DNA from: Mucilaginibacter sp. SJ
GTDB lineage: Bacteria; Bacteroidota; Bacteroidia; Sphingobacteriales; Sphingobacteriaceae
NCBI RefSeq assembly: GCF_028993635.1
Contig: NZ_CP118631.1
Span: forward strand, 5,270,001 to 5,334,000
Direction: 5' to 3'
Length of the DNA: 64,000 bases
Shown here piece by piece: positions 16,707 to 25,399 of the stretch; the first letter of the stretch is position 1; every line of letters begins with the position of its first letter. The notes under the pieces are model-generated. The model was not told the DNA's origin. It made no database searches and saw only the letters and a list, made by a program, of their open reading frames with translations. A program made the position numbers and the translations under genes.

Positions 16707-19700
16707 ATGAAGAAACATCTACTAACAGTCATGTTACTGTTTTCTTGTATAGCTATGGTTTTTGCTCAAAACCGGGTTATTACAGGTAAAGTAACCGACC
16801 AGAAAGACGGCTCGCCCTTACCGGGAGTAAGCGTAACCGTAAAAGGCGTAACCGGATTGGGCACCCAAACCGATATTAACGGCAGTTACAAACTTAGTGT
16901 GCCAGCTACCGCTAAAATATTAGTTTTTAATTTTTTAGGCTTTAAACTATCCGAAGAACCAATTAACAGTAGCGTAGTCAACGTTCAATTGGTATCCGAT
17001 TCAAAGCAGCTTACCGAAGTAGTGGTAGTTGGTTATGGTACACAGAAAAAGGCTAATATTACGGGTTCCATATCTTCTGTATCTGCAAAAGAAATAGAGG
17101 GTACACCGGCAACATCAGTAGAGCAAGCTATACAAGGTAAAACAGCAGGCGTATATATCCAATCAGGAAATGGCAAACTTGGCCAGGGGATCCAGGTTAG
17201 GATCCGTGGTTCATCTTCAATATCTGCAGGGTCGGAGCCATTATATATTTTAGATGGTATGCCAATTACAACCGATAACTTGTCAAGCACTGATGCGCCA
17301 ACAAACCCGCTGGCCGATATAAACTTCAATGATATCGAATCTGTACAAATATTGAAAGACGCGTCGGCCGCCGCTATTTACGGTGCACGCGCTTCTAATG
17401 GCGTAGTTGTGATAACTACTAAAAAGGGTAAAGCAGGTACCCCAAAGGTTAATTTTTCGGCATCGTATGGTAAAAGTACACCCTCAAGGCACCGTGAGTT
17501 CCTGAATGCCAAGCAATTTGTACAGATTATGCAACGGGCTGGCGAAGGTGCGGCAAAGCAGGATTTTGCCGCAGGGGCTTATGATACGCTGGATGATGCC
17601 ATCGCCGACTATAAATCATATGTTGATGATAATCTTACCTTTCTTTCGGGTGGTACCGATGATTGGAAAACAGGCAAAATCAATACAAATTGGGAAAAGG
17701 CCGCATATCAAAGCGCACCGCAGCAACAATACGATTTAAACATTTCCGGAGGCAATGACAAAACAACCTATTATATGGGTGGGCAATATCTGGATCAAAC
17801 CGGTATATTAATAGGTAACAGCTTTAAACGATATTCCGGGCGTTTGAATTTGGATAGCAAGGTGGATAAGAACTTAAGTATCGGCATGAACTTGAGTTTT
17901 GCCAATACTATCAACAACCGGGTTTCAAACGATAACGCGTTCAGCACACCTTTGCAGACGGTGGCTTTATCGCCGATAACTCCTCTAATTGACCCCCGCA
18001 GCGGTTTAATAAGCGGTACTCCGCCTGGCGAGTCTGAGGATTTCCCTTTATATTATAACCCGCTTATCAGCAAAAATAATGCGGCTTATCAGGCGACAGT
18101 TTTTCGTACTATTGGCAATGTTTATGCCAATTGGGAAATCGTGAAAGGTTTGACATTTCGTTCGGAATTTGGCGTAGATCAATTAAACCAGGCCGAAGAT
18201 AGTTACTACGGAAGTGCCACATTCCGTAATACAGGGACTAACAACGGTTTTGGTCAAAATACAACCACACAGGTACTAAATTATAACACCAATAACTATT
18301 TCAGTTACAAAAACCTATTTGGGAATGATCATTCATTAGAGTTGTTATTGGGAACAAGTTATCAGAAATCCCGTACTGTTGGTAACGATGTGCAGGGACA
18401 GGAATTTGCTTCTGATGCCTATAAGAAATTAACGGCAGCAGCCGTGATTGTTTCAGGCGCATCATATGATAGTCCATACAGCTTTTTGGCTTATTTCTTT
18501 AGGGCTAATTATTCATATAAGGGTAAATACCTGTTTTCGGGAAGTGCCCGTACAGACGGGTCATCAAGGTTTGGTGCAAACAACCGTTATGGGTTTTATC
18601 CAGCAGGCTCGATAGGGTGGATACTTACTGAGGAAGACTTTTTAAAGAACAACAATTTGCTTAGTAACTTAAAAGTAAGGGCAAGTTACGGTTTAACAGG
18701 TAATGCTAATATCAGCAACTTTGGGTCATTAGGTTTGTTTTCAGCAGCAAATTATAATGGTGTAGGCGGCCAGCGCTTTTCTCAGATAGTTAATCCTGAT
18801 TTAAAGTGGGAAACCACTGCTGCACTTGATTTGGCTGTTGATTTTGGTTTCTTTAACAACAGATTATCCGGTAGTTTTGATTATTATAATAAAAATACCC
18901 GGGATCTGCTATTAAATGTAAATCTTCCAGGTACATTGGGTATATCCAGACAACTGCAAAACCTTGGCAAACTATCTAATAAAGGATTTGAGCTTGAATT
19001 ATCATCAGATAATTTTGTTGGTAAATTTAAATGGTCAACCAGCTTAAATGCTTCATATCAAAAGAACCTTATTAAAGATATAAAAGGCCAGGTTATAACT
19101 GACAACAATATTAATTATGTAATGGCTGGTCAGCCGATAGGCGTATTCTACATGCCCGAATATGCAGGTGTGGATCCAGCCAATGGGGATGCCTTATATT
19201 ACAAAAATGCAAAGGGTGCTGACGGAAAGCTGGATCGTACTAAAACAAATGATCCTACTCAGGCACAAAATGTTGTAGTAGGTTCTCCTACGCCTAAGTA
19301 CTATGGAGGTATTACAAATACATTTGGGTATAATGGCATCGAATTGGCAGTAACCTTTCAGGGTGCATTTGGTTACAAGGTTTATAATGGTGGAGGTCAG
19401 TACATGAGCACAAGCGCAGGCAACGGTTTTGATAACCAAACTATAGATCAATTGAAATATTGGAACAAGCCGGGCGATATAACCGATATACCTGAACCGC
19501 GCTTATTTTACGGAAACGGTATCAGTACTTCAAGCAGGTACCTTTCAGGAGCCAGCTATGTTCGTTGCAAAACAGTAACATTAGGTTATACCCTGCCAAA
19601 AGCGGTGGTTAACAAATTGAGGCTACAAAAGATAAGGGTATATGCAAGCGCTTATAACCTGTTTTTAATTACCAAATATAAAGGATGGGATCCTGAAGTA

Positions 19701-19799
19701 AACTCAGATGAGCTGCCAAGCAATGTTGATTTAAGTAATGACTTTTACTCGGCCCCGCAACCGCGCACGATAGTATTTGGTATTAATATAGGCTTATAA
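16707..19799 (+). CDS. SusC/RagA-type TonB-dependent outer-membrane transporter
   Basis: This is the large outer-membrane partner of a SusCD nutrient importer driven by TonB. The order is signal peptide ending VFAQ (cleavage near residue 20), carboxypeptidase-regulatory-like beta domain (about 22-105), TonB-box-like EVVVVGYGTQKKANITGS, plug domain with GKTAGVYIQSGNG and VRIRGSSSISAGSEPLYILDGMPI, then the 22-strand barrel ending in PQPRTIVFGINIGL with a terminal aromatic/leucine signature. The length of 1030 residues is normal. The susD-like gene follows 17 bases later. No glycosidase or sigma/anti-sigma gene is adjacent, so the substrate cannot be read from context. Confidence 0.93.
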   Translation: MKKHLLTVMLLFSCIAMVFAQNRVITGKVTDQKDGSPLPGVSVTVKGVTGLGTQTDINGSYKLSVPATAKILVFNFLGFKLSEEPINSSVVNVQLVSDSKQLTEVVVVGYGTQKKANITGSISSVSAKEIEGTPATSVEQAIQGKTAGVYIQSGNGKLGQGIQVRIRGSSSISAGSEPLYILDGMPITTDNLSSTDAPTNPLADINFNDIESVQILKDASAAAIYGARASNGVVVITTKKGKAGTPKVNFSASYGKSTPSRHREFLNAKQFVQIMQRAGEGAAKQDFAAGAYDTLDDAIADYKSYVDDNLTFLSGGTDDWKTGKINTNWEKAAYQSAPQQQYDLNISGGNDKTTYYMGGQYLDQTGILIGNSFKRYSGRLNLDSKVDKNLSIGMNLSFANTINNRVSNDNAFSTPLQTVALSPITPLIDPRSGLISGTPPGESEDFPLYYNPLISKNNAAYQATVFRTIGNVYANWEIVKGLTFRSEFGVDQLNQAEDSYYGSATFRNTGTNNGFGQNTTTQVLNYNTNNYFSYKNLFGNDHSLELLLGTSYQKSRTVGNDVQGQEFASDAYKKLTAAAVIVSGASYDSPYSFLAYFFRANYSYKGKYLFSGSARTDGSSRFGANNRYGFYPAGSIGWILTEEDFLKNNNLLSNLKVRASYGLTGNANISNFGSLGLFSAANYNGVGGQRFSQIVNPDLKWETTAALDLAVDFGFFNNRLSGSFDYYNKNTRDLLLNVNLPGTLGISRQLQNLGKLSNKGFELELSSDNFVGKFKWSTSLNASYQKNLIKDIKGQVITDNNINYVMAGQPIGVFYMPEYAGVDPANGDALYYKNAKGADGKLDRTKTNDPTQAQNVVVGSPTPKYYGGITNTFGYNGIELAVTFQGAFGYKVYNGGGQYMSTSAGNGFDNQTIDQLKYWNKPGDITDIPEPRLFYGNGISTSSRYLSGASYVRCKTVTLGYTLPKAVVNKLRLQKIRVYASAYNLFLITKYKGWDPEVNSDELPSNVDLSNDFYSAPQPRTIVFGINIGL

Positions 19800-19816
19800 C
19801 ATTAAAAATTATAGAA

Positions 19817-21178
19817 ATGAGAAACATGAAGTTTATATATATATCAGCAGCAGCATTAATGGTATGCTTAAGCGCGTGCAATAAACAGCTTAATATAAAG
19901 CCGGTTGAGTCAATTGATCAAACGCAGGCTATTAAAACAGCTAAAGACGTACAGGGCGTTTTGGTAGGTACTTATAATCGTTTAGGACAGGTTGATGTTT
20001 ACGGAGGCCGTATATTCATGGAACCCGATCTGTTAGCTTCAACAGCCATTACGTGGACTGGCACATATACAGGCTTAACGCAAATGACTGTTCAGTCTGT
20101 AACAAGAGATAATAGTTTTGTGGAAAATACCTGGCTGGATGCCTATCAGGTAATAAATCAGGCCAACACAGTGCTTGCCAATTTGGATAAAGCTGATAAC
20201 GCGGATGATAAAACAAGATGGGAGGGGGAAGCTAAATTTATAAGAGGATTAATGTATTTTGATTTGGCCCGCTTGTATGGAAAGTCATGGAATGACGGCG
20301 ATCCGACAACTAACTTAGCAGCCGCTATAGTGTCAAGTCCTACTACCTCGGCAGATAGCGAGGGGGCTAAAGTGGGCCGATCTACAGTTAAACAGGTTTA
20401 TGACCAGGCTATTAGTGACTTAACAAGGGCTGAAAGTATCCTGCCTGCTGATAACGACTTTTATGCCAATAAATACGCTGCATCGGCAATATTAGCGAGG
20501 TTGTATTTGCAACAGGGCAATTATACCAATGCTTTGAAGGAGGCTAATGCAGTCATTGCATCCGGAGCGTTTTCGCTCGTGCCTGATTATACGAAAGAAT
20601 TCTTATTATCAAGTAAACCCTCTCACCAGGAAAATACTACTGAAGATATCTTTGCTATACAGGTAACTCAACAACAGGGTATAAACAGCTTGAATGAATT
20701 TTATGCCTCATCAGCAAATGGCGGGCGTGGTGATATTAAAATAACCGATGATTTTTTAGCGGAGTTTGAAGCTAACGATGTGAGGGGAAAGTTTTATACC
20801 ATCACGTCGGTTAACAGAACTAAGAAGTTTGACAACCAATATGGAAACGTACATGTAGTGCGCCTTGCAGAGATGTACCTGATCCGTGCAGAGTCTAATC
20901 TGCGCGGTGGAACAGCTACAGGTGCAACTCCGGTAAATGATATTAATACCATAAGGAAAAGGGCAGGCCTTAGTCCATTGGCAACAGTAAACCTTGCTGA
21001 AATATTAACAGAACGTGTGCATGAGTTATGTTTTGAAGGGGGCTTTTTTCTGCATGATGCAAAAAGGCTAAAACAAAATGTGAACGGGCTTCCTTACAAC
21101 TCGCCAAGATTGATATTCCCGATCCCTCAGCGCGAAATTTTGGCTAATCCTAAGTTAGTACAAAATGAAGGCTATTAA
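19817..21178 (+). CDS. SusD/RagB-type nutrient-binding lipoprotein
   Basis: This is the surface lipoprotein lid of the SusCD importer encoded just upstream. The signal peptide ends in a lipobox (CLSAC, lipidated C21). The mature protein has the tetratricopeptide-like helices of the SusD family, for example NTWLDAYQVINQANTVLANLDKAD and WEGEAKFIRGLMYFDLARLYG, and the C-terminal motif RLAEMYLIRAESNLRGG followed by INTIRKRAGLSPL and the LTERVHELCFEGGFFLHDAKRLK signature. At 453 residues it is on the short side but complete. A strong terminator follows. Confidence 0.93.
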   Translation: MRNMKFIYISAAALMVCLSACNKQLNIKPVESIDQTQAIKTAKDVQGVLVGTYNRLGQVDVYGGRIFMEPDLLASTAITWTGTYTGLTQMTVQSVTRDNSFVENTWLDAYQVINQANTVLANLDKADNADDKTRWEGEAKFIRGLMYFDLARLYGKSWNDGDPTTNLAAAIVSSPTTSADSEGAKVGRSTVKQVYDQAISDLTRAESILPADNDFYANKYAASAILARLYLQQGNYTNALKEANAVIASGAFSLVPDYTKEFLLSSKPSHQENTTEDIFAIQVTQQQGINSLNEFYASSANGGRGDIKITDDFLAEFEANDVRGKFYTITSVNRTKKFDNQYGNVHVVRLAEMYLIRAESNLRGGTATGATPVNDINTIRKRAGLSPLATVNLAEILTERVHELCFEGGFFLHDAKRLKQNVNGLPYNSPRLIFPIPQREILANPKLVQNEGY

Positions 21179-21206
21179 CAATAATTATATCTTTTGATCT
21201 ATTTAT

Positions 21207-21239
21207 ATCCCGGTGATTAATATTCACCGGGATTTTTTG
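21207..21239 (+). terminator. Rho-independent terminator of the SusCD operon
   Basis: An 8-bp GC-rich stem (CCCGGTGA with TCACCGGG, extended by two A-T pairs) with a 7-base loop is followed by TTTTTT. It lies 29 bases after the susD-like stop. Confidence 0.85.
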
Positions 21240-21278
21240 TTGTAACCTGAAAATTAATAAAAGCTAAATTAAAACACC

Positions 21279-21665
21279 ATGGAAGATCAACAAATACTTG
21301 CCGCCCTGAATGCCCACTGGCAAGCCTCGGCAGCCGGGGACATAAACGCAGAGCATGACATTTACGATGACGATGTTATTTGTGATTATCCCCAGTCGGG
21401 AGAGCGGATTTTTGGGCGCATTAATTTACAGACCTTGCGCGGGCATCATCCGGGTAAGCCATCGGGTTTTCGTATCAGGAGGATTTTGGGAAAAGGCGAT
21501 ACCTGGGTCACGGAATATACTATTAACTATCAGGAGCAGCAGGCTTACACGGTAAGCATTATGGAGTTTCGTGAGGACAAGGTAATACATGAAACACAGT
21601 ATTTCGCCGATCCCTTCGAAGCCCCGGCCTGGCGAAGCCAATGGGTTGAGCCGATTGATGGATAG
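21279..21665 (+). CDS. SnoaL/NTF2-like small protein
   Basis: A 128-residue protein with the cone-shaped NTF2/SnoaL-like pattern: an N-terminal helix (ILAALNAHWQASAAGD), then DDDVICDYPQSGERIFGR, a strand-rich middle and the C-terminal VSIMEFREDKVIHETQYFADPFEAPAWR, which is typical of nuclear-transport-factor-2-fold proteins of unknown function. Some members are isomerases or hydrolases; no specific function can be given. It stands alone after a terminator and ends in a bidirectional terminator shared with the convergent gldJ. Confidence 0.75.
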   Translation: MEDQQILAALNAHWQASAAGDINAEHDIYDDDVICDYPQSGERIFGRINLQTLRGHHPGKPSGFRIRRILGKGDTWVTEYTINYQEQQAYTVSIMEFREDKVIHETQYFADPFEAPAWRSQWVEPIDG

Positions 21666-21680
21666 ATAAAACTTTAAAAC

Positions 21681-21714
21681 AAATAAGGCCTCTCATTACT
21701 GAAAGGCCTTATTT
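21681..21714. terminator. Bidirectional terminator between SnoaL-like gene and gldJ
   Basis: The stem AAATAAGGCCT pairs with AAGGCCTTATTT around a 10- to 11-base loop. It has A and T tracts on both sides, so it can serve both convergent genes (stops at 21665 and 21734). Confidence 0.85.
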
Positions 21715-21733
21715 CAAATATCTGTTATAAAAA

Positions 21734-23398
21734 TTATCTTGTTTTAAACGGTTTAGCTTTTTTAACCGGATAATGTGGTTTGCCATTAGGGTTAATTTCA
21801 GGGGCGCCAACTAAGGTCATTGCACAGCGGAAACCAACCTCGGCACTCGCCTCGTCCTGATCCATAAAACGACGGGTAGCAGGGTTTAGCCAAAACGCCA
21901 TATCGTTCCATGATCCGCCTTTGTAAACTTTAGAGTGATCGTTAACCAGGGTGGTTGTTCCGTAAAGAGCTTTATTAACTTCGTCTTTTTCGCCCCTCGC
22001 ATCCGGGTTGTAAGCTTTACCCGAGTTTTTAGGCAGTAATGAATCAATTGGTAATGAACCTGTTTGAGGAGTTGTTGCAAGCGGCGCCGCGTTTGGATTG
22101 GCGCTTTGCGCGACTGTACTCTGTTGCTGTAAAGCTAAAAGTTCGCTGTATTTTAGCTTCTTATTAGCATGTGCAGGGTCTTTGATTGGCTTGCCGTATT
22201 TATCTTTTGCATAAAGCCCTTTGCTTGGATCTGCAAGGCGTTTGTTTGAAAACTCATTACCGCGGAAAGGGTTAAAATCTTCAAACTCCTCAAATGAGGT
22301 TTGGCGGTAGGTATCAGCAACCCATTCGTTAACGTTACCCGCCATATTATATAAGCCAAAATCATTAGGTGCATATGAACGTACAGGAGCCGTAATGTCT
22401 GCCTTATCGTTCAGGTAACCGCCAACACCGGCGTTGTCACCGTTGCCGCGTTTAAAGTTTGCCATGATCAAGCCACGGGTTTTGCTTTTTGCCGAACGTA
22501 CACCCATGCCGTTCCAGGTATATATTTTGCCATCGTCGATGTTTTCAAACTGGGTATTTCCTGCAAGGGCCAATGCTGCATATTCCCATTCGGCTTCTGA
22601 TGGTAACCGATATGCTTGTTTAAGGATCCCGTCTTCCATACGCACAGGCCTAACGGCTTTGCCGCCTTTTCCTGTACCTGCCTGGGCATTAGGGCTCAGG
22701 TTAGGCATCATTTTTTTACCATCAATGCCTGCCCCGGTCATCTGGCCGTTCAGGTAAATATCAGTATTAAAAGGTTGTCCGTTCGCCGCAATGCCGGCAT
22801 CACCGCCGCCACCTTTTTTGCCCATATCTTTCCACGCTACCATTTTTCCGGTTTCGCGTAAAATGTTTTCGTTGGTACGGTCGGTGCGCCATGAGCAATA
22901 ATCCTGTGCCTGGTCCCAGGTCACGCCTACAACCGGGTAGTCCTGAAAAGCAGGATGACGCAGGTAGTTATCTACATATGGCTCATTATAAGATAAGGGA
23001 TGGCGCCAAACCAAGGTATCAGGCACCGCATTGTAATATAACTCGCGATCCTGCGGAAAAGTTATGTTTATCCAATGCAGGTAATCAAGCCAGTCCTGGT
23101 TTGATACTTCGGTTTCGTCCATGTAAAAAGAGGGTACGGTAACCCTGCGGCGTACATTATTATAATCGTAAGTTATGTCCTGATCGGCACTGCCGCCCAT
23201 AACAAAAGTACCACCCTCAATAGGCACCAGTCCCGGTCCCGGAGATGGATGGCTTTGCCTGAAACGCTCATAACCGCCGTTGTTTTTATCGTTATAAGTT
23301 ATACCCGTTTTTTGCGATTGCTCACGTTTACTGCAGCTACTCATCACGGCACCTAAAGCCAACAATCCCAGAGCAGTTTTAGTAAAAAGTATTTTCAT
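21734..23398 (-). CDS. gldJ: Gliding motility/type IX secretion lipoprotein GldJ
   Basis: GldJ is an outer-membrane lipoprotein with a formylglycine-generating-enzyme-like (sulfatase-modifying factor) domain, needed for gliding and type IX secretion in Flavobacterium johnsoniae. Visible here are a lipoprotein signal (MSSC, C22), then ITYNDKNNGGYER, the FGE domain starting VPIEGGTFVMGGSADQ with YMDETEVSNQDWLDYLHWI, VVGVTWDQAQDYCSW, RLPSEAEWEYAAL, YNMAGNVNEWVADTY and a terminal GGSWNDMAFWLNPATRRFMDQDEASAEVGFRCA. The length of 554 residues matches GldJ (about 560) better than GldK (about 460). It is divergent from porV. A Gln/Asn/Ala-rich stretch near 425-450 looks like a flexible insertion. Confidence 0.88.
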   Translation of the reverse strand: MKILFTKTALGLLALGAVMSSCSKREQSQKTGITYNDKNNGGYERFRQSHPSPGPGLVPIEGGTFVMGGSADQDITYDYNNVRRRVTVPSFYMDETEVSNQDWLDYLHWINITFPQDRELYYNAVPDTLVWRHPLSYNEPYVDNYLRHPAFQDYPVVGVTWDQAQDYCSWRTDRTNENILRETGKMVAWKDMGKKGGGGDAGIAANGQPFNTDIYLNGQMTGAGIDGKKMMPNLSPNAQAGTGKGGKAVRPVRMEDGILKQAYRLPSEAEWEYAALALAGNTQFENIDDGKIYTWNGMGVRSAKSKTRGLIMANFKRGNGDNAGVGGYLNDKADITAPVRSYAPNDFGLYNMAGNVNEWVADTYRQTSFEEFEDFNPFRGNEFSNKRLADPSKGLYAKDKYGKPIKDPAHANKKLKYSELLALQQQSTVAQSANPNAAPLATTPQTGSLPIDSLLPKNSGKAYNPDARGEKDEVNKALYGTTTLVNDHSKVYKGGSWNDMAFWLNPATRRFMDQDEASAEVGFRCAMTLVGAPEINPNGKPHYPVKKAKPFKTR

Positions 23399-23641
23399 AT
23401 TTTTACAGTTATATTAAGTGGTAAATTTATAAAAAAATGGATACAGTGCTTATGCTAATGAACCATTATTTAGAAATAAATACTACAATTATCAGGGGTT
23501 TTAACGAAAAATTAATGAAATTAGTTGCGTTGATTTAAATTTTTGATTTAACTTTCAGCAAAAGTGCAGACTTGAAAATGTAAAGCAAGTCATGGTCCTA
23601 TGTTTATAAAAATACAAATTGTTAAAACCTAACTCCTACAA

Positions 23642-24811
23642 ATGAAGTTTTTTACATTTCGAGGCCTTGCTATTATTACCCCATTTTTGTTGCCACTTGC
23701 TACTGCTGCGCAAACAAATCCTAACGGAAGTAATATCAATGCAATTCCCACCGAAGTCCCTTTTTTAAATATTTCACCTGATTCGCGTTCGGGAGCTATG
23801 GGGGATGCAGGCGTGGCTTTGTCGCCCGATGTAAATGCGAATTTTTGGAATCCGTCAAAGCTTGCATTTTTAGAAAGTAATGATGCGTTATCTGTATCAT
23901 ATAGCCCCTGGTTAAGGCACCTTGTTCCTGATATCAGCTTATCATACCTGAGCTATGCCCATAAAATTGATGACCGGAATACAATAGGCGCTTCGCTCAG
24001 GTATTTTAATTATGGTTCCATTCAGCTTACCGACGATAACACAAATGATCAGGGTACTTACACACCAAACGAGTATTCGTTAGATGTTTCATTTGCCCGT
24101 AAGTTTGGCGATAATTTTTCCCTGGGCCTCACTGCCCGGTATATTCATTCCAATATATCAAGTATCTCGTTTGCTACCGGCTCAAGCCAGGCGGCAAAAG
24201 CCGGCAATGCCTTTGCTGCAGATGTTTCGCTATACTACACGGCACCTTATGGCGATGGCAACCTTTTTGCTTTTGGTACACATATATCAAATATTGGTAC
24301 TAAAATTAGCTACAGCGATGTGGGTAATAAGTATTTTTTGCCGGCCAACCTGAAATTAGGGGTGGCTAACACCTGGCAGTTAGATGATGTTAATGAGTTT
24401 ACAGCAACCTTTGATATCAATAAGCTGCTGGTACCAACCCCGCCCCTGCGCGATCAGGATGGCAAGATCATCAAAGGCAAGGATGATAATGTATCGGTGC
24501 CGGCGGGTCTTTTTCAGTCGTTTGGCGATGCACCGGGTGGTTTTAGTGAAGAGTTGAAAGAGATCAGCTTTTCGCCGGGGGTTGAATATTGGTACAACAA
24601 ACAGTTTGCAGTACGGGCAGGCTATTTTTATGAAAACCCCAACAAAGGCGACAGGCATTATGTTACCATGGGTATTGGTTTTAAGTACAGTGTTTTTGAT
24701 TTTGATTTTTCGTACCTGGCAGCCAGCCAGCAAAATAGTGCCCTTGCCAATACTTTGCGCTTCACCTTGTCGGCAAATTTTGGCGGTACAACAAATGCTT
24801 CTAAAAGATAA
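23642..24811 (+). CDS. porV: Type IX secretion outer-membrane protein PorV (LptO)
   Basis: PorV is a FadL-like beta-barrel that shuttles T9SS cargo from the SprA translocon to the attachment complex. The protein (389 residues) has a signal peptide ending ATAAQ and the family's N-terminal signature AIPTEVPFLNISPDSRSGAMGDAGVALSPDVNANFWNPSKLAF. Alternating-polarity strands run to a C-terminal NTLRFTLSANFGG. The stop overlaps the ispF ATG by one base, so porV and ispF are translationally coupled. In F. johnsoniae porU lies between gldJ and porV, as I recall; here it is absent from that position. Confidence 0.92.
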   Translation: MKFFTFRGLAIITPFLLPLATAAQTNPNGSNINAIPTEVPFLNISPDSRSGAMGDAGVALSPDVNANFWNPSKLAFLESNDALSVSYSPWLRHLVPDISLSYLSYAHKIDDRNTIGASLRYFNYGSIQLTDDNTNDQGTYTPNEYSLDVSFARKFGDNFSLGLTARYIHSNISSISFATGSSQAAKAGNAFAADVSLYYTAPYGDGNLFAFGTHISNIGTKISYSDVGNKYFLPANLKLGVANTWQLDDVNEFTATFDINKLLVPTPPLRDQDGKIIKGKDDNVSVPAGLFQSFGDAPGGFSEELKEISFSPGVEYWYNKQFAVRAGYFYENPNKGDRHYVTMGIGFKYSVFDFDFSYLAASQQNSALANTLRFTLSANFGGTTNASKR

Positions 24812-25293
24812 TGGGTAAAATTAAGGTAGGTTTTGGGTTTGATGTACACCAGTTAAAAGAAGATCACCCGTTTGTTTTAGGCGGAGTTAAACTTGAGCAC
24901 CATGCCGGCGCTTACGGACACTCAGACGCCGATGTATTGTTACACGCCATTTGCGATGCCCTGCTGGGCGCCGCAAACCTGCGCGATATAGGGTTTCATT
25001 TTTCGAATAAAGACGACCGCTGGAAAGGCATCAGCAGCCTGGTCCTTTTGCAGCATGTAGTTGCCCTGATCAAAGAAAAGGGTTTCAGCATCGGCAATAT
25101 TGATGCTATGGTATGCCTTGAAGCGCCAAAGATCAATCCGCATATCCCGGAAATGAAAACCTATATAGCCGAAGCGGCCGCTATTAATGAGGAGGATATT
25201 TCCATTAAAGCTACTACCAACGAGCAAATGGGTTTTATAGGCCGTGAAGAAGGTGTTGTGGCTTATGCGGTTTGTTTGATTGAAAGGGAGTAA
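24811..25293 (+). CDS. ispF: 2-C-methyl-D-erythritol 2,4-cyclodiphosphate synthase
   Basis: IspF cyclises CDP-methylerythritol 2-phosphate to MEcPP with loss of CMP, in the non-mevalonate isoprenoid pathway. The metal-binding D11-x-H13 (GFDVHQL) and H45 (DVLLHAICD) are present, as are the GAYGHSDADVLLHA signature and the C-terminal KATTNEQMGFIGREEGVVAYAV. The length of 160 residues is normal. It overlaps porV by one base; pairing with a T9SS gene is a genomic arrangement rather than a functional link. Confidence 0.96.
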   Translation: MGKIKVGFGFDVHQLKEDHPFVLGGVKLEHHAGAYGHSDADVLLHAICDALLGAANLRDIGFHFSNKDDRWKGISSLVLLQHVVALIKEKGFSIGNIDAMVCLEAPKINPHIPEMKTYIAEAAAINEEDISIKATTNEQMGFIGREEGVVAYAVCLIERE

Positions 25294-25308
25294 GGCTGTA
25301 AGCTGTAA

Positions 25309-25392
25309 TTGCAAACTACAGGCATAGTCGTCCGAAGTCTCCGACTTCGGGCAGCGCGGCAAAACTTAATCTATGATTTGCAAACTACAGGC
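25309..25392. repeat. Hairpin element flanked by 15-bp direct repeats
   Basis: TTGCAAACTACAGGC occurs at 25309-25323 and again at 25378-25392. Between them lies ATAGTCGT, then a perfect 8-bp stem hairpin (CCGAAGTC-tcc-GACTTCGG) and about 30 further bases. The flanking direct repeats look like a target duplication or a repeated module. It lies between the convergent ispF and the large synthase gene. Confidence 0.6.
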
Positions 25393-25399
25393 CGTTTGT

